Source: Promicromonospora sukumoe 327MFSha3.1 (GTDB lineage Bacteria > Actinomycetota > Actinomycetes > Actinomycetales > Cellulomonadaceae). From it: a stretch of 64,000 bases of DNA. Positions 43,140-54,546 of the stretch are shown in pieces. Positions within the stretch are counted from its first letter, which is position 1; every line of letters starts with the position of its first letter. Location: the NCBI RefSeq assembly GCF_000385135.1, contig NZ_ARQM01000010.1:682001-746000 (forward strand), in the 5' to 3' direction. Under the pieces are notes generated by a model. It saw only the letters and a list, made by a program, of their open reading frames with translations, was not told the origin of the DNA and did no database searches. The translations under genes were made by a program, and so were the position numbers.

Positions 43140-43780
43140 ACCGACCGGAGCACCTGCCCGGCTGCCTCGTGCTCACCGGCACGCCCGGTGCCGGCAAGAC
43201 AACCGTCTCCCGGCTCGTCGCCGAGCGGTTGCCGCGCGCCGCCCAGGTGGACGGCGACGTGTTCGGCATGATGCTGGTCAGCGGCCGCGCGAACATGATC
43301 GACGAGCAGGGCAGCTGGAACCCCGGGCCCGACGGGCTGGCGCAGCTGCGGCTGCGGGCCACGGCGGCCTGCTCCACCGCGGACGACTTCGCGGACGCCG
43401 GGTTCACGCCGGTGGTCGACACCGTCGTCGAGACCCGGGCGGAGCTCGCCTATGTCCACGGGCGGCTGCGGGCGCGGCCCCTGATGCTGGTGGTGCTGTG
43501 CCCGCCGCTGGAGGTGGCGCGGCACCGGAACGCGACGCGGGCCCCCGAGACGCGCGTCGACTACGACGTCGCGCCCCTGGCCCGGAACCAGGAGCGGGAG
43601 CTCGGCGACCTGGGCTGGTGGCTGGACTCCGGCGAGCAGACGGCGGAGCAGACCGCCGACCTGATCGTCGCCGAGGCCGCGCGGCGGGCCGTGGTGACCG
43701 GCGCCGACGTCGCACGGCCGCGGCCCGGCGCCGATTGGCCCGGCTTCACGGCCGGGCTGGTGGAGGCCGCCGTCGAATAA
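43136..43780 (+). CDS. P-loop small-molecule kinase-like protein
   Basis: 214 residues, AAA_33/shikimate-kinase-like nucleotide binder. Walker A GTPGAGKTTVSRLVAERL at about 15-32, followed by AAQVDGDVFGMMLVSGR, a substrate-binding element like those of antibiotic or nucleoside kinases, and VVDTVVETRAELAYVHGRLR. The Lid region NATRAPETRVDYDV carries conserved Arg residues. Start overlaps the esterase stop by 4 bp, so the pair is an operon. The role is unknown; phosphorylating a small hydroxylated compound is a reasonable inference. Confidence 0.75.
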   Translation: MNRPEHLPGCLVLTGTPGAGKTTVSRLVAERLPRAAQVDGDVFGMMLVSGRANMIDEQGSWNPGPDGLAQLRLRATAACSTADDFADAGFTPVVDTVVETRAELAYVHGRLRARPLMLVVLCPPLEVARHRNATRAPETRVDYDVAPLARNQERELGDLGWWLDSGEQTAEQTADLIVAEAARRAVVTGADVARPRPGADWPGFTAGLVEAAVE

Positions 43781-43783
43781 ACC

Positions 43784-43824
43784 GTTGCCCCGACCCGCGC
43801 CCTGGGGGCAGGGTCGGAGGCAAC
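43784..43824. terminator. Strong hairpin upstream of the TetM-like gene
   Basis: GTTGCC and GGCAAC close a nested stem with CGACCC/GGGTCG and GCCC/GGGC. It lies 3 bp after the kinase gene stop and 75 bp before the RPP start. It can end the upstream operon or, together with the small upstream ORF, act as an attenuator. Confidence 0.6.
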
Positions 43825-43843
43825 CCGAGAGATTGGAACACCA

Positions 43844-43945
43844 ATGACAGCTGTCACGCCCCGTGCCCTGACCCACCTGCCCACGGACGTGACAGCTTTT
43901 GTCGTACCTCAACCTCGGGATCGTCGCTCATGTCGACGCCGGTAA
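43844..43945 (+). CDS. Possible 33-residue upstream ORF (leader peptide) overlapping the RPP gene start
   Basis: ATG 43844 reads MTAVTPRALTHLPTDVTAF then VVPQPRDRRSCRRR and stops at 43945, overlapping in another frame the TTG start at 43899. Translation of this ORF would cover the start of the resistance-type gene. The palindrome TGACAGCTGTCA (43845-43856) overlaps its first codons, and TGACAGCT is repeated at 43890-43897. Leader-peptide control is known for tet(M)-type genes, but nothing here proves it. Confidence 0.35.
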   Translation: MTAVTPRALTHLPTDVTAFVVPQPRDRRSCRRR

Positions 43946-45842
43946 GACCAGCCTGACCGAACGCCTGCTGCACCACGCGGGCGTGATCGACCGCCTCGGC
44001 TCCGTCGACGGCGGCGACACCCTCACCGACTCGCTCGCGCTGGAGCGCGAGCGCGGGATCACCATCCGCGCGTCCGTTGCGTCCTTCCCCGCGGGGGACG
44101 TCGCCGTCAACGTGCTCGACACCCCCGGCCACCCGGACTTCATCGCCGAGGTGGACCGCAGCCTCGCCGTGCTCGACGGCGCGGTGCTCGTGCTGTCCGC
44201 CGTCGAGGGCGTGCAGGCGCAGACGCTCGTGCTGATGCGCGCCCTGCAGCGCCTGCGGCTGCCCGTGATCGTGTTCGTGAACAAGATCGACCGTCGCGGC
44301 GCGCGTCCCGACGCGGTGGCCGACGCCGTCGCACGCCGCCTCAGCCCTGACGTGCTGCCCGTGCAGCGCGTGCTCGACGCCGGCACGCCCGCGGCCCGGG
44401 TCCAGCCTCTGCCCGACGACGGCCTGCGCGCCTGGCTCGGCGACGAGTCGCGCCGCGGGGCCGCGCACCCGGTGCTGTTCGGCTCGGCGGTGACCGGCGT
44501 CGGCGTGCCCGAGCTGGCGGCCGCGCTCGGGACGTACCTCCCGGTCGTGGCCGACGGCGAACTGGCTGTGCGTGGGAGCAGGCGTGCCGACGACGCTGCC
44601 GGGTCTGGCCCGGACACGGAGTCGTCCTTCGTCGGCTTCGGCGAGTACGCGCCGTCGGTCGTCGACACCGCTGCTCAGCCCGCCGCCGACACCGCCGCGC
44701 CGTCCGGCGTCGTCTTCGCGATCGACCGCGAGGACGGCCGCAAGCGGGCGTTCGTCCGGATGCGGTCGGGCGCCCTGCGGGTGCGCGACCGGATCGACCT
44801 GGGCCACGGCCGCTCCGAGCGGGTCACGGGCCTGCGGGTCGCCGATCGGGGAACGCTCGAGGCACGGTCGACGGCGAGGCCCGGCCAGATCGCCGTCGTG
44901 CAGGGACTGGCGACGGCGCGCGTGGGCGACGTCGTCGGGCCCCGGCTGCCGGGGGACGAGCGGGCGAGCCAGTTCCCGCCGCCGTCGTACGAGACGGTGG
45001 TGGACGCCGCGCCCGGCGAGCGCGGACGGCTGTACGCGGCGCTGTCCGAGCTGGCGGAGCAGGACCCGCTGATCCGGGTGCGACGGCGCGACGAGGAGAT
45101 CACCGTGTCGCTGTACGGGGAGGTGCAGCGCGAGGTGCTGGCCGCGATCCTGCAGCGGGAGTACCGCGTCGGGGCGCGGTTCGGCGAGGTGCGGACGGCG
45201 CGCACCGAGCGCCTGGTGGGTACGGGGCACGCGGTGGAGATCAAGAAGCAGAACGGGAACGAGTTCCACGCCACGATCGGGCTGCGGGTCGAGCCCGCGA
45301 CGCCGGGGAGCGGCGTGACGTTCGAGCTGGAGTGCGAGCGCGGGTCGATGCCGCCGGCGTTCTTCGACGCGACGGAGGACACCGTGCGCCGCGAGCTGGC
45401 CCGCGGACCGCTGCGGTTCCCCGTGCCGGACGCCCGCGTGGTGATGACTCACTCCGGCTACTCGCCGCGGCAGAGCCACATGCACCAGAAGTTCAACAAG
45501 GCGATGTCCAGCACGGGGGCGGACTTCCGCGGTCTGGCGCCGCGCGTGCTCGCCGCGGCGATCCGGAGGGCCGGGACGGTCGTGTGCGAGCCGGTGCACC
45601 GGCTCGTGATCGAGCTGCCCGAGGACACGGTCGGACCGGTGGCCTCGCTGGTGGGCCGGCTCGGCGGGGTGCCGTTCGAGTCGCGGGCCTCCGGCAGCGG
45701 CATCGTCGTGATGCGCGGCGAGATCCCGGCTTCGGGTGTGGCGGGGCTGCAGCGGGAGCTGCCGGGACTGACGCACGGCGAGGGCATGTGCCGCACGGAG
45801 CACGACCGCTTCGAGCCGGTGCGGGAGGTGGCGCGGGCGTGA
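43899..45842 (+). CDS. TetM/Otr(A)-like ribosomal protection GTPase
   Basis: 647-residue EF-G-like translational GTPase. G1 GIVAHVDAGKTSLTERLL, the switch segment ERERGITIRASV, G3 LDTPGHPDFIAEVDRSLAVL and G4 NKID (FVNKIDRRGARP) are intact. Domain II and IV segments (EITVSLYGEVQREVLAAIL, VVMTHSGYSPRQSHMHQKF) match ribosomal protection proteins that dislodge tetracycline. The only suitable start is TTG at 43899, directly before the conserved SYLNLGIVAHVD. Intrinsic homologues exist in many actinobacteria; phenotype cannot be inferred. An upstream ORF and hairpin suggest attenuation. Confidence 0.88.
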   Translation: MSYLNLGIVAHVDAGKTSLTERLLHHAGVIDRLGSVDGGDTLTDSLALERERGITIRASVASFPAGDVAVNVLDTPGHPDFIAEVDRSLAVLDGAVLVLSAVEGVQAQTLVLMRALQRLRLPVIVFVNKIDRRGARPDAVADAVARRLSPDVLPVQRVLDAGTPAARVQPLPDDGLRAWLGDESRRGAAHPVLFGSAVTGVGVPELAAALGTYLPVVADGELAVRGSRRADDAAGSGPDTESSFVGFGEYAPSVVDTAAQPAADTAAPSGVVFAIDREDGRKRAFVRMRSGALRVRDRIDLGHGRSERVTGLRVADRGTLEARSTARPGQIAVVQGLATARVGDVVGPRLPGDERASQFPPPSYETVVDAAPGERGRLYAALSELAEQDPLIRVRRRDEEITVSLYGEVQREVLAAILQREYRVGARFGEVRTARTERLVGTGHAVEIKKQNGNEFHATIGLRVEPATPGSGVTFELECERGSMPPAFFDATEDTVRRELARGPLRFPVPDARVVMTHSGYSPRQSHMHQKFNKAMSSTGADFRGLAPRVLAAAIRRAGTVVCEPVHRLVIELPEDTVGPVASLVGRLGGVPFESRASGSGIVVMRGEIPASGVAGLQRELPGLTHGEGMCRTEHDRFEPVREVARA

Positions 45843-45889
45843 GGCGGCGCGGGTGGTGCGGCGGCCGGGCGCGGCGACACCGCATATCG

Positions 45890-45942
45890 GACCATGCAGT
45901 TGCTGCCAGGACGGGCCTGACCCTGGCAGCAACTGCATGGTC
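45890..45942. terminator. Long palindrome, family B, convergent gap
   Basis: Perfect 21-bp arms (45890-45910 and 45922-45942) around an 11-base loop, containing GCAGTTGCTGCCA. It lies between the RPP stop and the P-type ATPase stop, so it can end both transcripts. Shares arms and loop pattern with 42111-42173. Confidence 0.8.
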
Positions 45943-45956
45943 GGCAGGTTGGGGGC

Positions 45957-48725
<2,769 letters not shown>

Positions 48726-48895
48726 GGTCGCCTCCAGCGCGCTCCATCGGGCGCGCACCCTGAGGTCAGGCGACGCCTCCTCCGCAAACCACACGATGAC
48801 GGACGGCCGGGCGCGAGACCTCCCCCGAAACGGGCGACCGTTGGTGGTGGGACGACGGCGTTCATGGCCTCGGACGCCGACCGGGCCGGACCGAG

Positions 48896-49435
48896 CTAGG
48901 CGCCCTCGGTGAGCGTCCGGTTGAGCTCAGCGACGCGGTGCATCGTGATGCCGGTGTGCGTCTCGTGCACGAGCGGGTGGTCGAGGTCGGGCTGCAGCTC
49001 GACCCAGGGGACCCGGCCCGGCTCCCGGGTGTGGATCCGCGCCGGAAGCGGGACGGTCGGGGCGTCGTAGGGCAAGGACGAGCACAGCCAGGCGAACATG
49101 GGCTCAAGCTTTGCGCGTCCGGGGTCGTTCCAGTGCTCAGCCTGGGTCCGCATGCTTTCCTGGCTGAGCGAGACCCAAACGGACCAGCAGAAGGGGCCGT
49201 CGTCCGAGTCGTGCACCGGGATCTCGATGTGGGCGCGCACGAAGTAGTGGATGGAACCGTCGGCGGTCGGCAGGACGCACATGTCGGCGTTGAGCTCCCC
49301 GGCCGCGCGCTCGGCGTCGGACACCGCGAGCCACGGGTCCGGGGCGTCCGGTCCGAACACCATGGCGAGGCCCGAGTGCATGGTGCCGCAGGTGGCGCAG
49401 ACCCAGCCGCCGGTGCCGGCGTTCTCGGCGCTCAT
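48896..49435 (-). CDS. DUF2199 domain protein
   Basis: 179-residue protein. WVCATCGTMHSGL carries a CxxC pair at the N-terminus likely to bind zinc; GPFCWSVWVSLSQESM and REPGRVPWVELQPDLDHPLV are conserved DUF2199 segments. Function unknown. ATG 49435 gives the usual length. It is divergent from no gene; upstream (49436-49683) a family B palindrome separates it from a tiny ORF. Confidence 0.85.
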   Translation of the reverse strand: MSAENAGTGGWVCATCGTMHSGLAMVFGPDAPDPWLAVSDAERAAGELNADMCVLPTADGSIHYFVRAHIEIPVHDSDDGPFCWSVWVSLSQESMRTQAEHWNDPGRAKLEPMFAWLCSSLPYDAPTVPLPARIHTREPGRVPWVELQPDLDHPLVHETHTGITMHRVAELNRTLTEGA

Positions 49436-49580
49436 CGCGCGACCACCGAGGGGCGCTCTAGGCCGCCGCACAGCAGGGACAGGGCTGTGCGCTCGTGCAA
49501 GGTCATGGTCCGGGCTGAGTTCTCCACGCCAGAACCGTAGCGGCACCGGCCTGATGCCGGCGCTGCTCGGCGGTCGCGCG

Positions 49581-49641
49581 GTTGACCACAGCGGTTGCTG
49601 CCACGAGCGGCCGCCGTCCGGCAGGAATTGCTGTGGTCAAC
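49581..49641. repeat. Diverged long palindrome, family B
   Basis: Arms of 22 bp (49581-49602 and 49620-49641) match at 19 of 22 positions. The outer 12 bases GTTGACCACAGC are the same as in the copy after glnE. It lies after the 61-residue gene stop (minus strand). Confidence 0.7.
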
Positions 49642-49683
49642 TGCCTTCAGCCCGCGCCGGTCAGGGTCCCAGCCGGATGTCGA

Positions 49684-49869
49684 TCACGGCGGCGGTTCGG
49701 TGGTCATCTGCCCCAGCCCCTTGGCCAGCGCGCCGATGCTTCGGGCCAGGTCGGCGAGCGCTTGCGCCGTCGCCGCGTCGAGCCCTGTTCCGCCGGAGAG
49801 CTGGCTGTATGCCTGGCCGGCCCAGTCCTCCGCTGATCTGAAGCTGGTCATTGCCTCGTCGGTGCTCAT
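49684..49869 (-). CDS. Small hypothetical protein
   Basis: 61 residues: MSTDEAMTSFRSAEDWAGQA, then YSQLSGGTGLDAATAQALAD and LARSIGALAKGLGQMTTEPP. One amphipathic helix-rich soluble protein, similar in size and composition to small actinobacterial proteins of unknown function. ATG 49869 selected; longer upstream frame not conserved. Supported by its frame and by the downstream palindrome, but not by any recognised family. Confidence 0.5.
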   Translation of the reverse strand: MSTDEAMTSFRSAEDWAGQAYSQLSGGTGLDAATAQALADLARSIGALAKGLGQMTTEPPP

Positions 49870-49953
49870 AGTTCGACGATGCCACGCCGCCCTGATTCGG
49901 CACTCCGGGGCCGGGGTGAACTGGGCCGGACACAGAAACTGGGCCGGACACGG

Positions 49954-50007
49954 AAGAGCCCACACGGGCCGTCACCGGGAAGGTGACTGCGGCTCGTGTG
50001 GACTCTT
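49954..50007. terminator. Hairpin downstream of glnA
   Basis: AAGAGCCCACACG pairs with CGTGTGGACTCTT (one mismatch); inside, GTCACC pairs with GGTGAC. Located 56 bp after the glnA stop on the minus strand. Confidence 0.7.
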
Positions 50008-50062
50008 CGTGTGCTACGGGGCCTCGGAAGGTTCGTGAGGCCCGGGATCTAGCCGGTCAGGC

Positions 50063-51487
50063 TCAGATGTCGTAGTAGAGCTCGAACTCGTGCGGGTGCG
50101 GCCGCAGGCGGATCGGGTCGATCTCGTTCTCGCGCTTGTACGCGATCCAGGTCTCGATCAGGTCCTCCGTGAACACGTCACCGGCGGTGAGGTACTCGTG
50201 GTCGGCCTCGAGCGCGTCGAGCACGCCACCGAGCGACGTCGGGACCTGGGCGATCTGCGCGTGCTCCTCGGGCGGCAGCTCGTAGAGGTCCTTGTCGACC
50301 GGGGCCGGGGGCTCGATGCGGTTCTTGATGCCGTCCAGGCCGGCCATCAGCATCGCGGCGAACGCCAGGTACGGGTTCGACGACGGGTCCGGCGCGCGGA
50401 ACTCGATGCGCTTTGCCTTCGGGGAGGAACCCGTGATCGGGATCCGGATCGAGGCGGAGCGGTTGCGGGCCGAGTAGACGAGGTTCACGGGAGCCTCGAA
50501 GCCCGGCACCAGGCGGTGGTACGAGTTCACCGACGGGTTGGTGAAGGCGAGCAGCGACGGCGCGTGCTTCAGAATGCCGCCGATGTACCAGCGAGCCAGG
50601 TCGGACAGGCCGCCGTAGCCCTTCTCGTCGTAGAACAGCGGCTCGCCGTTCTTCCAGAGCGACTGGTGCGAGTGCATGCCCGAGCCGTTGTCGCCGAAGA
50701 TCGGCTTCGGCATGAACGTGGCCGACTTGCCGGCCTCGAACGCGACGTTCTTGATGACGTACTTGAACTTCATCAGGTCGTCGGCGGCGTGCAGCAGGGA
50801 GTTGAACTTGTAGTTGATCTCCTGCTGGCCGGCGGTGCCCACCTCGTGGTGCGCGCGCTCGACGGAGAGGCCGACCTGGCCGAGGGTCTTGACCATGTCG
50901 TCGCGGAGGTCCGCGAAGCGATCGCTCGGCGAGGTGGGGAAGTAGCCGCCCTTGTAACGGGTCTTGTACCCGAGGTTGCCACCCTCCTCCTCGCGGCCCG
51001 TGTTCCACGCGGCCTCGACGGAGTCGATCGAGTAGTAGCTCTCGTTCGCGGCGGTCTTGAAGCGCACGTCGTCGAACACGTAGAACTCGGCCTCGGCACC
51101 GAAGAACACGGTGTCGGCGATGCCGGTCGACTTGAGGTACGCCTCGGCCTTGGCCGCGATGTTGCGCGGGTCGCGGGCGTAGGCGTCACCCGTGAACGGG
51201 TCCACGATCGAGAAGTTCACGATCAGCGTCTTGGCCTTGCGGAACGGGTCGATGTACGCCGTCGCGATGTCCGGCACGAGCTTCATGTCGGACTCGTGGA
51301 TCGCCTGGAACCCGCGGATCGACGAGCCGTCGAACATGAGGCCCTCGGTGAAGGCGTCCTCGTCGAACTGCTCGACCGGGATGTTGAAGTGCTGAGTGAC
51401 ACCCGGCAGGTCGATGAACCGGACGTCGACGAACTCCACCCCCTCGTTGCGGGTGAAGGCGATCGCCTCCTCGGCGTTGTTGAACAT
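50063..51487 (-). CDS. glnA: Glutamine synthetase type I
   Basis: 474-residue dodecameric ATP-dependent ligase making glutamine from glutamate and ammonium. Signature segments: [74 protein letters not shown] and [20 protein letters not shown]. The adenylylation site is present ([13 protein letters not shown], Tyr), so GlnE encoded 8 kb away can regulate it. ATG 51487 has AAGGAG 6 bp upstream. Upstream, a cluster of GAAAC/GTAAC boxes resembles GlnR operator sites. Between glnA and DUF4191 the order equals Rv2220-Rv2219. Confidence 0.96.
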   Translation of the reverse strand: MFNNAEEAIAFTRNEGVEFVDVRFIDLPGVTQHFNIPVEQFDEDAFTEGLMFDGSSIRGFQAIHESDMKLVPDIATAYIDPFRKAKTLIVNFSIVDPFTGDAYARDPRNIAAKAEAYLKSTGIADTVFFGAEAEFYVFDDVRFKTAANESYYSIDSVEAAWNTGREEEGGNLGYKTRYKGGYFPTSPSDRFADLRDDMVKTLGQVGLSVERAHHEVGTAGQQEINYKFNSLLHAADDLMKFKYVIKNVAFEAGKSATFMPKPIFGDNGSGMHSHQSLWKNGEPLFYDEKGYGGLSDLARWYIGGILKHAPSLLAFTNPSVNSYHRLVPGFEAPVNLVYSARNRSASIRIPITGSSPKAKRIEFRAPDPSSNPYLAFAAMLMAGLDGIKNRIEPPAPVDKDLYELPPEEHAQIAQVPTSLGGVLDALEADHEYLTAGDVFTEDLIETWIAYKRENEIDPIRLRPHPHEFELYYDI

Positions 51488-51588
51488 CTGCGCTCCTTGC
51501 TCGCTCGATAAGTCCAGGGGGAGTCCGTCGCACCGTGCCGAACGATCTGGGGCTTGCACGCGGATCGCCACGAACCTAAGGGCAGGTG

Positions 51589-51625
51589 GTTTCTCTCGGG
51601 TTACTGATTGTTGCCGGTGTGTTTC
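51589..51625 (-). promoter_or_regulatory. GlnR-like operator upstream of glnA
   Basis: On the minus strand the boxes read GAAAC-N6-GCAAC-N5-GTAAC-N6-GAAAC. The GTAAC-N6-GAAAC half at 51589-51604 matches the known actinobacterial GlnR pattern GTnAC-N6-GAAAC exactly. It lies about 100 bp upstream of the glnA start, the usual position. Confidence 0.6.
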
Positions 51626-51766
51626 TCACGCCTCTCGACGGTGTAACCGAGAGGAGATCTGCTGGTCGTGGACCCGGCCGCGTTATCACAGCGTGCCAGA
51701 ACTCACATGCGGCGGCCCGGCGGCGTCCGTCCATCGGACGCCCGGGGACCGGTCGGCGGACGAACG

Positions 51767-51800
51767 AAGGGGGCGCCTCCCGTGCGGGAGACGCCCCCTT
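51767..51800. terminator. Hairpin downstream of the DUF4191 gene
   Basis: AAGGGGGCG and CGCCCCCTT pair, with CTCCC/GGGAG inside around a TGC-type loop. Located 36 bp after the DUF4191 stop on the minus strand. Confidence 0.75.
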
Positions 51801-51836
51801 CGAGGTCAGGCGGTTCGGCCGTCGGACGGCGCCCGG

Positions 51837-52574
51837 TCAGCGACCGCGCATGCCCTTGCGGTCGGGGCGGGCGCGGGTCGGGTCGATGCCCTTCGGGATC
51901 GGCAGCTTCATGCCGCCGATGGCCTTGAGGCGCTTGCTGATCTCGGCCACCTCGGCGCGGGTCAGCGTCGACTTCAGCTTGGTGACGGCGCGCGCGACCT
52001 TGGTCAGCGGCACCTGCCCCTCGCCGTCGCCGCACTGGATCACCGTGACCGGCACGTTCGACAGGATGCGGCTGACCTTCTTGCGCTCCTGGTCGAGCAG
52101 CCGCGTCACGCGGTGCGACGGCCCCTCGGAGACGAGCACGACGCCCGCCCGGCCCACGCCCCGGAACACGAAGTCCTGGTTGCGGGCGTCGACGGCGACC
52201 GGCTCGTCCTCGAACGTCCAGCCGCCGCGGACGGTGCCGAGCGCGGCGCGCGCCGCACCGGGCTGCCCGGCGATCTGCGTGTAGGCAGCCTTCTCGGCGC
52301 TGCGCGACAGCACGAACATCGCCGCGAGCACGCCGAACGGCACGCCGATGACCAGCGCGTAGACCCACGGGCCCGCGAGGACGCCGATGAGCAGCGCTAC
52401 CGCGACGACACCGACGAACGCGGCGAGCATCCACCAGGTGACGAGCGGGTTCTGCTTGCGGGTCATCTTGTAGACGTCCCACAGCTGGTGATACCAGCGG
52501 CGCTTCTTGGGCTTCTTCTGCTTGGTGACGGACGCGTCGTCGCGCGCTTCGCCTCCGGACGAGGTTCGGGCCAT
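51837..52574 (-). CDS. DUF4191 membrane protein (Rv2219-like)
   Basis: 245-residue inner-membrane protein conserved next to lipA in actinobacteria. A basic N-terminus (KQKKPKKRRWYHQLWDVYK) precedes two membrane helices (WWMLAAFVGVVAVALLIGVL and VYALVIGVPFGVLAAMFVLS). The soluble part has GGWTFEDEPVAVDARNQDFV and VLVSEGPSHRVTRLLDQERK. ATG 52574, with a second in-frame ATG at 52580. TAGAAT at 52583-52588 (minus strand) is a good -10 element placed so close that the transcript is probably leaderless. Function unknown. Confidence 0.87.
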   Translation of the reverse strand: MARTSSGGEARDDASVTKQKKPKKRRWYHQLWDVYKMTRKQNPLVTWWMLAAFVGVVAVALLIGVLAGPWVYALVIGVPFGVLAAMFVLSRSAEKAAYTQIAGQPGAARAALGTVRGGWTFEDEPVAVDARNQDFVFRGVGRAGVVLVSEGPSHRVTRLLDQERKKVSRILSNVPVTVIQCGDGEGQVPLTKVARAVTKLKSTLTRAEVAEISKRLKAIGGMKLPIPKGIDPTRARPDRKGMRGR

Positions 52575-52616
52575 GGTCATCGATTCTAGTGCGCTGCGAG
52601 CGTTCGGCGTGCCGGG

Positions 52617-53618
52617 TCAGCGCGCCAGCAGGCTCGCCGCCTCCTGGCGGGAGGTGGTGGGCTGGGCGAGGTGCGACAGTGCCTCGGGGATCGGGCGGCC
52701 GTGCTTGGTCATCGCCTGGCCCCACAGGCGGCCCGCGCGGTACGACGAACGCACCAGCGGCCCCGCCATGACGCCGAGGAAGCCGATCTCCTCCGCCGTC
52801 TCGGACAGCTCCACGAATTCCTCCGGCCGCACCCAGCGGTCCACCGGGTGGTGGCGCAGCGACGGGCGCAGGTACTGGGTGATCGTGATGATGTCGCAAC
52901 CGGCGTCGTGCAGGTCCTGCAGCGCCTGCTTGACCTCGTCGACCGTCTCGCCCATGCCGAGGATCAGGTTGGACTTGGTGACGAGACCGGCGTCGCGGGC
53001 GCGGGTGATGACCGAGAGCGACCGCTCGTAGGTGAACGCCGGGCGGATCTGCTTGAAGATCCGCGGCACGGTCTCGACGTTGTGCGCGAGCACCTCGGGG
53101 CGCGACTCGTTGACGGCGTCGAGCAGCTCGGGGATGGCGTTGAAGTCCGGGATCAGCAGCTCGACGCCGGTGCCCGGGTTCAGCGCGTGGATCTGCCGCA
53201 CGGTCTCGGCGTAGAGCCAGGCGCCGCCGTCGGCCAGGTCGTCGCGTGCGACGCCGGTGACGGTCGAGTACTTCAGGCCCATGGTCCGCACGGACTCGGC
53301 GACGCGGCGCGGCTCGTCCTTGTCGAAGTCGGCGGGCTTGCCGGTGTCGATCTGGCAGAAGTCGCAGCGGCGGGTGCACTGGTCACCGCCGATGAGGAAG
53401 GTGGCCTCGCGGTCCTCCCAGCACTCGAAGATGTTGGGACAGCCGGCCTCCTCGCACACCGTGTGCAGGCCCTCGCCCTTGACGAGCGATTTCATGTCGC
53501 GGTACTCGGGACCCATCACCGCCCGGGTCTTGATCCACTCGGGCTTCTTCTCGATGGGCGTGGCCGAGTTGCGCGCTTCGATGCGCAACATGCGTCGGCC
53601 TTCAGGTGCGATGGTCAC
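52617..53618 (-). CDS. lipA: Lipoyl synthase
   Basis: 333-residue radical-SAM enzyme inserting two sulfurs into octanoyl-lipoyl domains. Two iron-sulfur motifs are visible: the auxiliary cluster [12 protein letters not shown] and the SAM cluster CTRRCDFCQ (CxxxCxxC). [20 protein letters not shown] and [14 protein letters not shown] are family-specific. GTG 53618 is selected because GGGAGG lies 7 bp upstream and the protein then starts [17 protein letters not shown]. Upstream lipB supplies the octanoyl group. The clients, E2 SucB and others, are encoded 7-9 kb to the right. Confidence 0.96.
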   Translation of the reverse strand: MTIAPEGRRMLRIEARNSATPIEKKPEWIKTRAVMGPEYRDMKSLVKGEGLHTVCEEAGCPNIFECWEDREATFLIGGDQCTRRCDFCQIDTGKPADFDKDEPRRVAESVRTMGLKYSTVTGVARDDLADGGAWLYAETVRQIHALNPGTGVELLIPDFNAIPELLDAVNESRPEVLAHNVETVPRIFKQIRPAFTYERSLSVITRARDAGLVTKSNLILGMGETVDEVKQALQDLHDAGCDIITITQYLRPSLRHHPVDRWVRPEEFVELSETAEEIGFLGVMAGPLVRSSYRAGRLWGQAMTKHGRPIPEALSHLAQPTTSRQEAASLLAR

Positions 53619-53709
53619 GCAGATCCCTCCCAGGTCAGCGGGTTGGCCCAGCCTATGCCTCGCGCGCCCGGCGTCGCGCGGGCGTCGGGCGGGTGACAAG
53701 TGGCGTTCG

Positions 53710-54423
53710 TCACGCGGTCGCGGTCAGAGCCTCCGACGGCGCCTCGTCGGCCGCGGACGGAGCCTCGTCGGCCGCGAGCAGGGGTGCCAGGCGCTCGATC
53801 AGCGCCGCCTGCAGGAGCGGCCGCACCTCCTCGACGGTGACCTGCCGGCCGAGCTCGGCGGTCAGCGACGTGACGTCGGCGTCCTCCGCGGGGATGCCGC
53901 ACGGCACGATGTGGTCGAACGCCGCCAGGTCGGCGTCGCAGTTCAGGGCCAGGCCGTGCATGGTGACGCCCTTGGCGACGCGCGCGCCGATGGCGCAGAT
54001 CTTGCGCTCCAGCCGCGCGTCGGGGACGTCGGGGGAGTCCGCGGCGAGCCAGACGCCCGAGCGGCCCTCGACCCGCATGGTCTCGACGCCGAGCGTGGCG
54101 CACACGTCCATCACGGCCTGCTCCAGCGTGCGGACGTACTCGACGACGTCGAACGGCTTGGCCAGCTTGATGATCGGGTAGGCGACGATCTGGCCCGGCC
54201 CGTGCCAGGTGATCTTGCCGCCGCGGTCCACCTTGATGACCTCGGTGCCGTCGGTCGGGTACTCGTCCCGGTGCGTGCGCGCCCCCGCCGTGTAGACGGA
54301 CTCGTGCTCGAGGAAGAAGACCGTGTCGGCCAGCTCGTCCGCGCGGACGCCCTCGTGGGTGCGCCGCTGCAGGTCCCAGCCCTCGTGGTACTCCACGTGC
54401 CCGGAGAGATGACGGATATCCAT
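53710..54423 (-). CDS. lipB: Octanoyl-[ACP]:protein N-octanoyltransferase
   Basis: 237-residue enzyme transferring octanoate from acyl carrier protein to lipoyl domains. [46 protein letters not shown] (catalytic Lys) and HIVPCGI (catalytic Cys) are present. A C-terminal tail contains a duplicated AADEAPS segment. ATG 54423 gives [17 protein letters not shown]; the upstream extension is not conserved. It is the first gene of the lipB-lipA pair with a 91-bp gap. Confidence 0.95.
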   Translation of the reverse strand: MDIRHLSGHVEYHEGWDLQRRTHEGVRADELADTVFFLEHESVYTAGARTHRDEYPTDGTEVIKVDRGGKITWHGPGQIVAYPIIKLAKPFDVVEYVRTLEQAVMDVCATLGVETMRVEGRSGVWLAADSPDVPDARLERKICAIGARVAKGVTMHGLALNCDADLAAFDHIVPCGIPAEDADVTSLTAELGRQVTVEEVRPLLQAALIERLAPLLAADEAPSAADEAPSEALTATA

Positions 54424-54473
54424 GCCCGCCACCCTAAGCCCGCCCGGTGACGGGGCACGGGCCAACCCTGGTT

Positions 54474-54546
54474 GACCGGAATTCAGCAGGCAGCAGGCGG
54501 CCGTAATCAGCCCGATTACGGCCGCTGCCAGCCTGCTGAACCAACC
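54474..54546. terminator. Long palindrome, family C (TTCAGCAGGC), between lipB and a DUF559 gene
   Basis: Outer arms TTCAGCAGGC (from 54482) and GCCTGCTGAA (to 54540), inner arms CGGCCGTAATC and GATTACGGCCG around AGCCC, with a short unpaired bulge. It lies after the DUF559 gene stop (minus strand) and upstream of lipB. A related copy is at 55721-55779. Confidence 0.75.

Larger units (their letters stand above)
51488..51836. other. glnA promoter region and DUF4191 terminator
   Basis: 349 bp. Contains the glnA 5' region with GlnR-like boxes (51589-51625) and, at 51767-51800, the hairpin that ends the DUF4191 transcript. No other gene-like sequence. Confidence 0.7.
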
